Assembly (NCBI GenBank): GCA_009767595.1
Contig: VSDK01017489.1
Coordinates: forward strand, 118,185-182,184
Source of the DNA: Symbiodinium kawagutii
Taxonomy: Eukaryota > Sar > Dinophyceae > Suessiales > Symbiodiniaceae
Length of the DNA: 64,000 nt
Direction: 5' to 3'
The position numbers and the translations under genes are program-made. Positions 1-9,608 of the stretch are shown here, piece after piece. Numbering within the stretch: the first letter of the stretch is position 1; each line of letters starts with the position of its first letter. Below the pieces are notes generated by a model. That model had not been told where the DNA came from. It saw nothing but the letters and a program-made list of their open reading frames with translations, and searched no databases.

Positions 1-12
1 CCACCGATCAGA

Positions 13-124
13 TGGTGGTTTCTGAACGGGGGGGACTCTGCAAAATGGTTGGTTTAATACTGATAATACTAATGATGATTAATATAAAGGATGATTTGGG
101 GGTCCCCCAGTTTGAGAAACATCA
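13..124 (+). mobile_element. Family A palindromic MITE-like element
   Basis: Family A is about 100-110 bp. It starts TGGTGGTTTCTCAAAATAGG and ends with the reverse complement, so the whole element folds into a hairpin. The non-palindromic middle reads ATGGTTGGTTTATTACTA then GGATGATTTGGGGG, and this middle gives the orientation. This copy is diverged at both ends and shows no clear target duplication. No coding capacity is present, so mobility would have to be supplied from elsewhere. Confidence 0.75.
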
Positions 125-709
125 ATATGAGCTAATCATTGAGGGGTTTATTGATGATTCTTGACGGATTTTGATGGTTATTGATTGTTATTGATGGCTC
201 TTCAGTGACCATTGTCGATCGTTATAATTGACAGCTATTTATTGGCCGTTATTGATGGTCATTGATGACTGTTTATTGATGGCCATTGATGGTCGTTGAT
301 GGTTATCGATATCCAATTCATTTATGATGGTTGTTGATGGCTGGCGGATAATAGTTGGTGATGCTCGCAGGTAGGAACTGTGCGAATCCATGCTGCGCAT
401 CCGAGCTGTGGGTGTGGGGAAACTTGCTGGAAACGGTGTGGTAAACACCACTTTCAAATTCCGGATGTGGAGGTCACACCTCCAACACCAAGAGCTCACA
501 CATCACAAGATCTCCTGTACAAGGATACTGCACCCAGTAAGTCCACTTGGGGTTGACATTAATTGAGGTTTAGCTATCATCACCAAGCCATGTAAAATCA
601 CCATGTTTGAAGTGTTTGTATGCGAACAACTTTCATTGAGACCTAGCCATTCCTATGCCAAGCATGCTACCTGGGGCATATTTGGAGCTTCTGTTCGTTC
701 AGACGTTGA

Positions 710-887
710 TTCATCCCACATCTTGGAGGACCCGGTGCCCGGATCCATCCTTGGCGTCAGCTACTCGACCCACCTGGGGATCCATGGCCACATGGCTCGG
801 CGCCCAGGACAGTGACGGGCAAAGTCCTGGAAGAGCAAAACGACTATTGGTCCCTCGGAGTCACCACCGGGGTGGCAAGGCTTGGAG
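710..887 (+). other. Candidate exon, GC-rich open frame
   Basis: A frame open from just after a TGA (707-709) runs through a GC-rich island and meets a GGAG|GTGAGG donor-like site after 887. The last part reads GKVLEEQNDYWSLGVTTG, which looks like ordinary protein. CAG at 810-812 could be an acceptor that makes the exon shorter (813-887). No family is recognised. Another + frame (603-815) is also open, so the frame choice is uncertain. Confidence 0.3.
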
Positions 888-942
888 GTGAGGCTTCGCC
901 TGTGCCAGGATTTTTGGTTACACTTCAACTTTTTTGGTGATT

Positions 943-1045
943 TGGCCATGGGTCAATATTTACCAACCAATAGTGGGGTATAATAGCCAACCATTTTAAA
1001 GGGAAACCAATGGTTAATGATGGGGAACCAGGGACTGAGTACAGG
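943..1045 (+). mobile_element. Family B element, 3' end degraded
   Basis: Family B is about 114 bp with ends TGGCTATGGGTCAA and TTGACCCACAGCCA. Its middle contains AACAATGGTTAATGATGGGG and GGAACCAGGGGTACAGGG. Here the left end reads TGGCCATGGGTCAA and the right end decays after ACAGG, so this is an old or truncated copy. Confidence 0.65.
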
Positions 1046-1084
1046 TTGCATTTGTTGAAAAAGATCCACAAGGATTTTTTGCAG

Positions 1085-1309
1085 TGGCCCTAGCGGCGCT
1101 TTCGGCTGATGTTTTTGAATGGTCTCGACTTAGACTTGTAGCTGGGATTCTCAGCGTTTTGGAACTTTCGGAGCTGTGATGGCTGGAGTTCACCACCTCA
1201 GGGGACCTTCAAAGTTTCAAATTGGCCAGACGCTTTGCGCTCCTAAGCTCACCGAACATCGCCCACCAGTCGGTCAGCAAAGATCACCTCTACAGACTCG
1301 CGGCATTCT
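1085..1309 (+). other. Candidate exon with an in-frame TGA
   Basis: After a T-rich stretch ending TTTTTTGCAG (1075-1084), one frame is open from 1087 to 1326 except for a single TGA at 1177-1179. Readable pieces are ALAALSADVFEWSRLRL before the stop and LARRFALLSSPNIAHQ after it. CTCAG at 1197-1201 could be a second acceptor, which would make these two exons. Otherwise it is a pseudogene fragment or chance. The function is unknown. Confidence 0.3.
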
Positions 1310-1401
1310 GTTTTCTTAGAATTTCTTAGCATCAATCTACCCAACATTTATTTAAGAAATCCGCAATTATCTATATTCTATTGACCAAAATGAGACTCAT
1401 G

Positions 1402-1506
1402 TGGCGGTTTCTTAAAGTAGGGGTATCCGCAAAATGATTGCTTTAATACAATAGATGGCTAATAGTGGATGATTTGGGGGGTACCACTAGCTCTTGAGAA
1501 ACACCA
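1402..1506 (+). mobile_element. Family A element
   Basis: It begins TGGCGGTTTCTTAAAGTAGG and ends TTGAGAAACACCA, with GGATGATTTGGGGG inside. The flanking dinucleotides do not match, so the target duplication is lost or mutated. Confidence 0.7.
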
Positions 1507-1774
1507 ATCTGTCTTATATTTATATTTTAGAAATAGGTGTTTCTAGAAGAAACTTAGTTGTCATTTCAGAAATCTATGAGAAACTTCGAAGATTTGGCTG
1601 ATTCTAGGCCGAATCGGCCTTCAGGCCGACCAACTTTGAATCACCCACGGCCCACGGTCCGACCGGCGTGACGGCGTGACGGCGCCCGGCGTTGGCACGC
1701 GCGGTCCAACCAGGTACCTTTGGTTGGGTTGTTGAAACCATCAAGCTCCAAAGATGAAGTGATTGGCTTGGCAA

Positions 1775-1990
1775 CATTTGGTACCACCTCAAATTATGGT
1801 TCATTCATTAATATGGCTATGGGTCTATAGAAATCAACCAAAAATGGCGGATAATGACCAGCAATCATAGGGAAAACAATGGTTAATGATGGGGGAACCA
1901 GGAGTACAGGGTTTTGACCCACAGCCATATGACTATCAATGGTAAATCTTGGATGATTTGGGGGTAGCCCTATTTTGAGAAACCACCATT
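1775..1990 (+). mobile_element. Family A element split by a nested B element
   Basis: The right half (1930-1990) is a good family A half ending GAGAAACCACCA. Left of the nested B copy, GGTACC followed by ATGGTTCATTCATTAA matches the family A middle only weakly. If correct, B inserted into A here as it did at 49200. Confidence 0.5.
1814..1927 (+). mobile_element. Family B element, complete
   Basis: Both terminal repeats are present (TGGCTATGGGTC and GACCCACAGCCA), and TA flanks each side (1812-1813 and 1928-1929). It lies inside a deg­raded family A copy. Confidence 0.75.
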
Positions 1991-2227
1991 TAGCAACCAG
2001 TTTGACTTTACTAACGCCTGTACTTAGCCGTTCTCATCAATGATTATGCTGTACTTTCTGTTGGCCCCCAGTTCACCATCATCTATACACAACTTATGTT
2101 TGGTTATATAATTCCATCATTTATACATGATAATTAAATTATAATTGATCATAATCATGATTACAACCTACAACTATGCTATAAAACTCATCGGTTCCGT
2201 AGGTTGTGATCATGTTTTAACCATTTT

Positions 2228-2389
2228 AAGCCATATTTTGGAGGCTCAAAAGCTGCAGCTTCGAAGGAAGGGGCCCCGCCGAGGCCCATTTTCGTGGTGC
2301 TTCAGGCGCTGCTGGCATTGCTCCTATGGGTCGCTCAGCTGCAAGTTATGGACCACGAGCCGACTCTGTTGGCTCGTCATGGTGGATGA
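2228..2389 (+). other. Candidate exon with a hydrophobic segment
   Basis: An open frame in a GC-rich island ends at TGA 2387-2389. It contains the hydrophobic stretch IFVVLQALLALLLWVAQLQV, which could span a membrane, followed by MDHEPTLLARHG. The DNA after it turns abruptly G/T-rich (ATGGGGTTA, GGTTAATG). A shifted + frame (2145-2420) is also open. Confidence 0.28.
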
Positions 2390-2582
2390 TATGGGGTTAA
2401 CTGCCATGTTGGGTTCATAGCTGGTTATATGTTGTTAATAGGGGTCATAGCTGGTTGTAGGGTTTATAAAGGTTAATGCTGGTGAATCGTGGGTAATACT
2501 AGGGGATACTAGCCAACATAGTGATAAGACCTAGTTAAATAGGGGTTGATAGGGGTTAAATATGGTGATACAACTGCCAACA

Positions 2583-2625
2583 TGGTAGTTTCTCAAGCCG
2601 TCGGGACCCCTAAAAATGTTTTGTT
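2583..2625 (+). mobile_element. Family A fragment (left end)
   Basis: TGGTAGTTTCTCAAGCC followed by GGGACCCCTAAAAATG matches the first 40 bases of family A. The rest is missing. Confidence 0.5.
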
Positions 2626-2703
2626 CATAGGGGTTATCGCCGTTATCGCCATTAATCATGGTTCATGATAGGGGATAATGACCAATGAGAATGGTTTAAC
2701 ACC

Positions 2704-2724
2704 TACTGGTTGGTGGTCAAACAT
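2704..2724 (+). mobile_element. Family C fragment (left end) abutting F
   Basis: ACTGGTTGGTGGTCAAACAT matches the family C left end. A family F element starts at the next base, which suggests F inserted into a C copy. Confidence 0.4.
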
Positions 2725-2835
2725 GGGTATGTGCCAAGCCATGACGGGTAACCAATGGGTCTCACCAAAGAATGATCAGTTTACAAATGGAAACCATTGG
2801 TTGACTCGGGGTACCACATGACTTGGCACATACCC
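2725..2835 (+). mobile_element. Family F palindromic element
   Basis: The terminal inverted repeats are GGGTATGTGCCAAG and CTTGGCACATACCC, about 110 bp apart, with GGTAACCAATGGG inside. Two further copies lie at 11818 and 41525. Confidence 0.65.
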
Positions 2836-3418
2836 TCATGAAGTCCCCTTTTGAACGCCTGTCTAGCCGGTTCCCATAGCCTGTACTCATATAATCTTGA
2901 TATGTATATTGTCCATAATTCTTAATTATATGCAACCCTGGTTGTAACGATGGATTCTAAGGATATGTGGTTATAAGTTATAACATGTGATACCCATGAA
3001 AAAACCCTATCGCCAGATTATAACCATCTATAATTGCAGTTCCCATAATCTTTATGCAACCCTGGCTAAAATCCACGGTAAAAATCAATTACAATTACAT
3101 TTGATATGTATTTTGATCCATAACTCCTCATATAACCCTGGTTAGAACCATCTGAGGTTGTTCCACAACTAAACCCAGGGGCTATAACTCCATATGGAAC
3201 CATATATACAGGTTTTTTTTGATCCATTATGAAACCCTGCTTGTAGGGGTTTCCAACCGAGTGAACCCTGGTTCTATGGCTTTCCTGGTGCGATTTTTCC
3301 GAGATGAACCCTGGCGGGTTCATCGCTGAGGTGGGTGGCGCTGCACAGAGCCAGGAGCCACTTGGTGCCGCTGATCCGCTTCGGATCCCAGGTAGGAAGT
3401 GCGACTCAGAACGACCAT

Positions 3419-3508
3419 AATGTTGGTTTCTGATTAGTATCTATACCTGTTGGTTTCATCTATTTTCATTACTTTAGGGGGGGGTTACACTAATCAGAAA
3501 CCAACATT
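3419..3508 (+). mobile_element. Family D palindromic element, copy 1
   Basis: A 90-bp element bounded by AATGTTGGTTTCTGATTAGT and ACTAATCAGAAACCAACATT. The middle holds GTTGGTTTCAT, ATTTTCATTACTTTAGG and a run of G. A second copy in the opposite orientation is at 50444-50535. Confidence 0.65.
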
Positions 3509-4547
3509 AATCTGATTTAGGGTCATCCATGTTTGGTTAATCATGCCTAATAAAGGTTAATATATAATGATTAATAATGTTTGATAACGAGCAATTTGAT
3601 GATGATGAATCATGGATAGATAGTAGAAAAACGTATTTTTTACAACCGACCAATGGGAACTAGGTGGTGAATGGTTGATACAGCTTGTAGAATAACCAGC
3701 AAGAATAGGGGATATACCAACCACATGGTTTTGGACCAGTATTCAGCAGCCCAAGAATGGTGAGATGAACATCCCAACATCCGGACTCGTGACTGGTCAT
3801 TTGGGGGATGAGAGCAGCTGGGGTACAGGGTCAGCCATACGGTTTGATCTTTGTCACTTGGGTTTTGATATCAAATGTGTGTGTTTGTCCAGCAATGGTG
3901 GTACCCCTACTGTACTAATAGACTAGCCAACCAACAATAGCCACTACCTGAAACGGACGGGTAAATCCATCACTCATGCGGTTTACCCCCACATCCATGC
4001 GGTCCACATTCCAGATTGCCGAATTGCCCGACTGAAACTTGTAAGACCGATGCAGAAAACCGTGAGTCTTGGATGGGTTTCTGATTTAGCAATGGCTTTC
4101 CCTCTCTATTGGAGTTGAATCCAGGGTTACTGTAAGTGGAATTTAGCACCATAACCAATAATTACCTTCTATAACCATGGTTAGTTTCCAGTTGCCAACC
4201 ATTGATGCTAACCTCCAAGTTCGCTATCCCCCCCATTCATGAACAACGAAAACGCCTACCAACCGGGCGGCGATCCAAGTGGCGATCGGGACGATCTCGC
4301 GGTAGTGGATCACCACTGTTCTGCAGGAAGCCGGAGGAGTAAAGCATTGGTTAACCCTTAACCAGCTCGTTGGTCGATAGGGAAAGCATGGGAAAACTAG
4401 TTGGTTAATGGTAAAAACAACTCTTAGTTTATCAATTGTTTCTTTGGGAAAACAGTTGCCTTTGGTAAACATAACTTTTGGTTAACACCCATTTTTTTTC
4501 GAAAAAAAAAACCTGTGATTTCGCAGCCTACTTGGTGGTTTTTCCAG

Positions 4548-4704
4548 CCAGGTGAGGGACACCACTGGCTCCCCCACAATCCGTGGATCGCCGCTGAGGT
4601 TCCTTTCGGCGAAAGCTGGCCTGGACACCATTCTGCCAGACTGGACGAACATGGCCACGCACCGGGACTGGCGGCCATGGTTGGATCCAGCGGGGATATC
4701 GGGA
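4548..4704 (+). other. Candidate exon next to a family A element
   Basis: After TTTTTCCAG, a GC-rich frame starting GTG at 4552 stays open to TAG 4711-4713. It includes TIRGSPLRFLSAKAGLDTIL and MATHRDWRPWLDPAG. The stop lies inside the family A element that follows. Two other frames are open here too, so the protein reading is uncertain. Confidence 0.3.
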
Positions 4705-4802
4705 CTTTCTTAGAATAGGGAACCCTCCAAAATGGTTGGAATACTACTATAGATGGTTGATATTGGATGATTTAGGGGAACTCCTATTTTGAGAAACTAT
4801 CA
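4705..4802 (+). mobile_element. Family A element
   Basis: CTTTCTTAGAATAGGG at the left and TTTTGAGAAACTATCA at the right flank the family middle (ATGGTTG, GGATGATTTAGGGG). Confidence 0.65.
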
Positions 4803-4995
4803 CATGGGTTATGGATGACTAGCTGGATCTTATCAGGGTTTATGGGAGATCCTTTCAGAATTCATGGATTCATGGGAGATCCAGCTCATACTAGTGCCAG
4901 AAAATCAGCTGGTGATCTACCATCAAAAAAGCTGACAAGATCTGACAAGTCGAGGGCTTCACAGCTTGACTGACCAAAAATTCACAATTGACGCA

Positions 4996-5139
4996 GTCCG
5001 CCATCGCTTGGAACCATAGCTACTGCTACCGCGAAGGAGTGTGAAGATCTGCGGTGGCAACTCTGGAGATGGATCACCTATCAGTGCCTTGGTGCGCTAG
5101 CGTCTCGGAGTGGGATCGATGGGTTGCAAGAGTTGATTG
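4996..5139 (+). other. Candidate exon running up to a B element
   Basis: The island is open in two + frames. One reads AKECEDLRWQLWRWITY, the other LEMDHLSVPWCASVSEWDRW. The second also stays open past the B element at 5145 if that element is removed with one CA. Because both frames look plausible, the frame cannot be settled from sequence alone. Confidence 0.22.
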
Positions 5140-5144
5140 CTACA

Positions 5145-5256
5145 TGGCTATGGGTCTATATTAACCAACCAACTAATGGGAATTTCCACCAACAATAATA
5201 GGGAAACAATGGTTGATGATGGGGAACCAGGGGTACAGGGTTTTGACCCACAGCCA
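5145..5256 (+). mobile_element. Family B element
   Basis: Ends TGGCTATGGGTC and GACCCACAGCCA, flanked by CA on both sides (5143-5144, 5257-5258), which fits a 2-bp target duplication. Confidence 0.8.
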
Positions 5257-5580
5257 CATGAGCAGCATTTTAGGCAGTAAATTAGCTGTGTCTTGTTCCC
5301 ACAATCGGTTATACACGCTTGTACTGGGTGGTTGATGGGGGCTTGCTGCTAAGAATTGTCCATTTTTGATCACTCATCCACGCCATATGAGGGGAATTAG
5401 GAGTTTTTCACGGCACCGTTCAACCCAAGGGCTTGATATTGCACGGATGACAAGTTTGCCGACAGTTCCAACAGCTGCCGAAATTTGTCGACCGATCTGC
5501 GAAACAAAGGCCGGCTTCTACTATTTCTTCATTTGGGCAGTCCAAACGAAACGCCAATGTGGCAAATTCCGAGAATAGTA

Positions 5581-8500
5581 AAGCTTGCTGAAATAACTAC
5601 ATATTCTGGTCCTACAAGCTTCATATAGTCAAGAAGAGTCAAGGTCAAGAGAACCTTGACTACTGAATTCTGACCCAAGAATCAGTCAAAGCTACTGGTC
5701 TTGACCTTGATTGTCAAACAGGCGGCGCTTTACCATGATCGACGTCGATACGCTAGGTGTCATAGGTGTCGACGCCAATTCCAGATTTTGCCATTCAGCG
5801 TCAGAGCATGCCATTAGATGATGATACAGCCGTGGGTGTTGTGTGTTGACGGTTCACTCGCCCTCTCATCAGAAAGCTATTTGTTGCTGTTTGTGCATGT
5901 ACAGGTGTTCATGCATACCTGTAAGACAAATCCATTCAGACTCAGGCATAAACCATACATGATATATGATTTATATTGCCATGTGCATATCAGACATACA
6001 TTAATTATGCCATATTTGTACGATAATCTGATGGATTCTGTATCGACATACTTGCCGAAATGGAGCCCCATCAATGAGTCAAGCACCTCCCATACGCAGC
6101 CTGAGGTTCAGCCATTCCGGCCTCTCGTTCCTCAGCAGCACATCCTCACTATGAAGCCAACCTCAAAACGATATGTATGAGTTAGGTGTGGCATGGGCCT
6201 TTTATCCAGGGTCTTCTGTGGAGCATGCTCAGGAGTATGGAACGATTCATACATCACGTGGAACTATTTCCAAATCATGTGGAACTATTCATAAATCATG
6301 TGAAACTATTTGTAAATCATTTAGCAGATTAGCAGTATCTATACACTTTGTTTCATGTATTCAAGAGTGTTGATTGCTGCTGACCATTCGGGATTGCACC
6401 TGCCACGCCTAAATGTACTGTTGGATTGGGAGATTTGGTATCTTATATATCCAACGGATAAGAATCATAAGCAACCTAGAAGAATCAAACCAATTTGGTG
6501 TACCCTAATTACAAAACCAAAGTCTGGATTCAGCCAACCAAGAAGATGCAGAATTTGGGTAATTGGGAATCTGTATCACATCACAAACTCGTAGCTGTCT
6601 GAAATCAAGTAGTGCCAAACGCAGCTTTGAGGATTGATGCTGCCCCGATTAGGGTTCAAAATCAGTCGTTTCTTTGGATCCAAAATCTTCGGTCTTCGTG
6701 GTTTTGGACTTCCTATTGTAGGTCTCTTTGGTGCTGGCTTTTTGATGTTGGTTTTGCTTCTGGCCTTTCCATTTCGCTCTACATTTTGGGTTTTGTCTTT
6801 TGGAATCTTGCTTGCAAATTGCATTTTCAGTTTTGGAAGGGGGTACCGCATTTGTGTACATATTCTACAAAATGTGCCAAGATGCATTGCTAGAAGCACC
6901 AGGTGCCATCGGCAACGGGCTCGCAACACTGCCTCAAAAAAGGATAGTGTTGGCATATAGAAAGTTTTGGTGCAGCAAACTGCTAGTGACAAGGCAACAG
7001 GGTATATGACAAGCGTGATCAGCAATGGCTGGCCAACAGCCATGTGATATGGAATCCCACTCAGCAGCAATACTGCAACTGGCTGTTATTTTCCTCACTA
7101 GTCAAACTTGTGTGCAAATAGTGGTGGGGATGTGAATCCTTTCGGCTAGGTCTGGTGTCCATCATCCAAGGCATTTGGCCCTCAACGTCTTCATGATCCT
7201 GGTCGTGGGCATACGAATGGAGATGTACCACGGGCATTGGAGAACCTGTGTACCTTGGAGCGCACGGCGTTGATCAAGCTTTCAGCGTTGTGGGGATTGC
7301 AATGATGCTTGCCCTGAAACAGATCCGGAAGTTCAAATTTACAAATGTTTTATGTGCAAAGTAGCTGAATACATGGCGAATGGATATGAATTGGGTTTTG
7401 TTTACCCTTTGGAATTGATGGTGGATGATAAGCATCACTGCATCAATTGATTTTGGTGAATTGTCCCATGGGCGAACCCGGAAACGCGCATGGTTGATCT
7501 GCAGCTAATTACCGTTCGGGTCAGCTTCACTTCATGGGAACACCGTTCGGCGCAGGTCGTAGGGGGTTACGCCTTGAACCCCTGGAATTCGCTGGTAAGG
7601 CAGGCGATTCCCACATGGTTTGTTGCTGCCTCATGAATATGTTTGCCATGGAGATAGTCCACCGGTTTGGGTGATCAGCCACGTCGATGAAATCATTCTA
7701 TGGACTGGTATTCATCACAGCTGGCATGGTAAAACATGTCAAACCATTTGTGTTAGTGTGACTGGTCACCATGAACCACCCCTAAGCAGCACCAGCATTC
7801 ACCATTGACCACATGCACATACCTTGGAATCTAAGAAATGGGGTTGTCCACAGCCATGTCGTACCCGAAAGTCACTGGTGGTTTCCCTATGCAAATAATG
7901 GCTACCACCATGGACAAACCCTAAGGAGCCGCGTGTGACAGGTAGGGGTCCAATGGATGAAGTTTCCCAGATTTGGACTCAAGGACGGATTGGTTGATTC
8001 CCTGTTTGGTTGGCTGGTTGCTTGGTTTGTTGGTCTGTATGTTCAGCTGTTTGTTTGCTTGGTTTGCTTGGTTTGTTGGTTTGTTGGTTTGTTGGTTTGC
8101 ATGTTGTTTACTTGATTTTGGTTGCTTGTTCGGTTGTTTGCTGGGTTTGTTTGTTTGGTTGGTCGATTCCATGTTCAAAATTTCATGGCGTCCGGCCCAT
8201 CTTTCAGGTGATCTTCAACCTTGGAGTGCTTTGCGCTGCCTTCAACTTTGCACCTTGGCTGCCGCGAGTGGTCTGAGGTTGGTATTCCCTTTGTGTAGCT
8301 CACGATGATCCCCTTCAAGGCAGGGAGGTAATCATCCAGAACAAAGAGGAACAAAGAACCACACATCAAGACACCAATATTTGCGATTATACACCGGGCA
8401 TCTTACTACCCAGATCAACCAACATGGGACAGTACAAGTAAGAAGCATTCTTATTGACAATGCTATCACCATCAACCACTGGGTCTGTACAACAAAGACT

Positions 8501-8856
8501 GAGGCAGTGATCGATGGACATGCGAGCCTCATAGGCGGGAAGGGGGCGATGTTGTGCCTGTCTGCGCCACCACCCCGAAGCTGCTGCAAATACAGGTGGC
8601 TTATGGTGGCTTATAGTGGCTTCCACCCCAAAAATGGCACTTCTCGCTGTTCCGCGTTGGGAAATCGAAGCGACACAGCAGTGCCATTTCTCGAGCTGTT
8701 GCATGGGAGGCATGTCTGGCGGTGTTTATGCTTTGATGGGGATGACCTTCGGCGTGGCTTGGTGCTCTTAGTGGGCTCTGAATGACAGGGCTGCTTCTGT
8801 TGCTGGGAGTTGCTTGCAGTGTTGGCTTGCTAATTTAAGAGCTTGGGCAAAAAAAT
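5581..8856. other. Gene-poor stretch, no confident gene
   Basis: Several unremarkable open frames occur. The longest is 164 codons on the - strand (6576-7070), overlapping a 108-codon + frame with hydrophobic runs (6634-6960). The interval 7150-7380 is GC-rich and open in two + frames, and CTAG at 7146-7149 could be an acceptor. None matches a family I know. Confidence 0.4.
7985..8165. repeat. GTTTGTTG-type low-complexity tract
   Basis: Degenerate repeats of TTGGTTTG and TTGTTGG. They give Leu/Val/Cys/Phe-rich translations on + and Asn/Gln/Lys/Thr-rich ones on -, which should not be taken as genes. Confidence 0.75.
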
Positions 8857-8946
8857 ATGGTTGGTGTTTTTTAAAATTTCATTGCACTTTTCAAATGGTT
8901 GGTTGGTTGACTGATGTTTTTCATAGGGCTTGAAACCACCAACCAG
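8857..8946 (+). mobile_element. Family C element
   Basis: Family C runs from CTGGTTGGTGGTTT to AACCACCAACCAG, about 95-105 bp. Near the right end it has TTGGTTGGTTGAC and ATTTTTCATAGGGG. Read in + orientation the ends are CTG|GT and CAG, so the element could itself look like a GT-AG intron. This copy has a diverged left end. Confidence 0.6.
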
Positions 8947-9558
8947 AGAAGTATTTTATTCGACAAAGCAGTATGCCACGCAAGTCCTTGGACCCACAGG
9001 GGATCTGTTTAATTTATGTCTTGGTTCACCACTTCTTGTTGAGTAGACCAGGGGTGCCAGCTATATATCCAACGAATTCCTGTACTCTGAAACAGGTTGT
9101 TGTGGACTGTTCTGACGTGTGGTCCCTGTGTTTCATTGTCCTCAGAAATGGCATCAAGAAACCATGAATGTTTTGTCTTTTTAACATGCGATCTTCCTGT
9201 CAAGCCACTTTCAGATTTTAGATTGTGGTTCGTTCATGCACTCAAACGATCTCAAACCATGAACCACGCGCTCATAGTCACACTGGGTGTGGGCCAAACT
9301 GCGCAGTGCCCTTTTCTACATTGCATGGTAGAGGCTTGTCACCCTGCCTGGTCATAACTCATGACACGACAATCATCACTGAGCCACCATTATGTCAGAT
9401 TTGTTTGTGCTCAAAACACGTCAAGGTCAGTGGAAAAGCTGCAGTATCCTTTGTTTGGGGGTACAGCATGACTGGCTCAATCGGTTAATCGGTTACCATT
9501 TGATGATTACTTAACCACCATCCACCACCGAGGATCGAAACCATTTGCAGTCCTTCCC

Positions 9559-9568
9559 TTGGCTCAAG
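9559..9568 (+). other. Possible relict of the dinoflagellate spliced leader
   Basis: TTGGCTCAAG equals the last 10 bases of the conserved dinoflagellate spliced leader, whose 3' end is TTTTGGCTCAAG. It lies 40 bp before the start codon of an intronless gene. Relict leaders upstream of genes are known in dinoflagellates and mark mRNAs copied back into the genome. Ten bases alone could be chance. Confidence 0.35.
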
Positions 9569-9597
9569 TGTTCTCAAGTGATTGGGCCCGTGTGACC

Positions 9598-9608
9598 TTT
9601 GTTTCCAG
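9598..9608 (+). promoter_or_regulatory. Possible trans-splice acceptor before the ATG
   Basis: A TTTGTTTCCAG tract ends directly at the ATG at 9609. Dinoflagellate mRNAs receive the spliced leader at an AG, so this is a plausible acceptor and favours 9609 as the start. Confidence 0.35.

Noticed and set aside
6576-7070. A basic 164-codon - strand protein with Pro/Lys-rich C-terminus
   Set aside because: The opposite strand is also open with a hydrophobic reading, composition is biased, and there is no family match.
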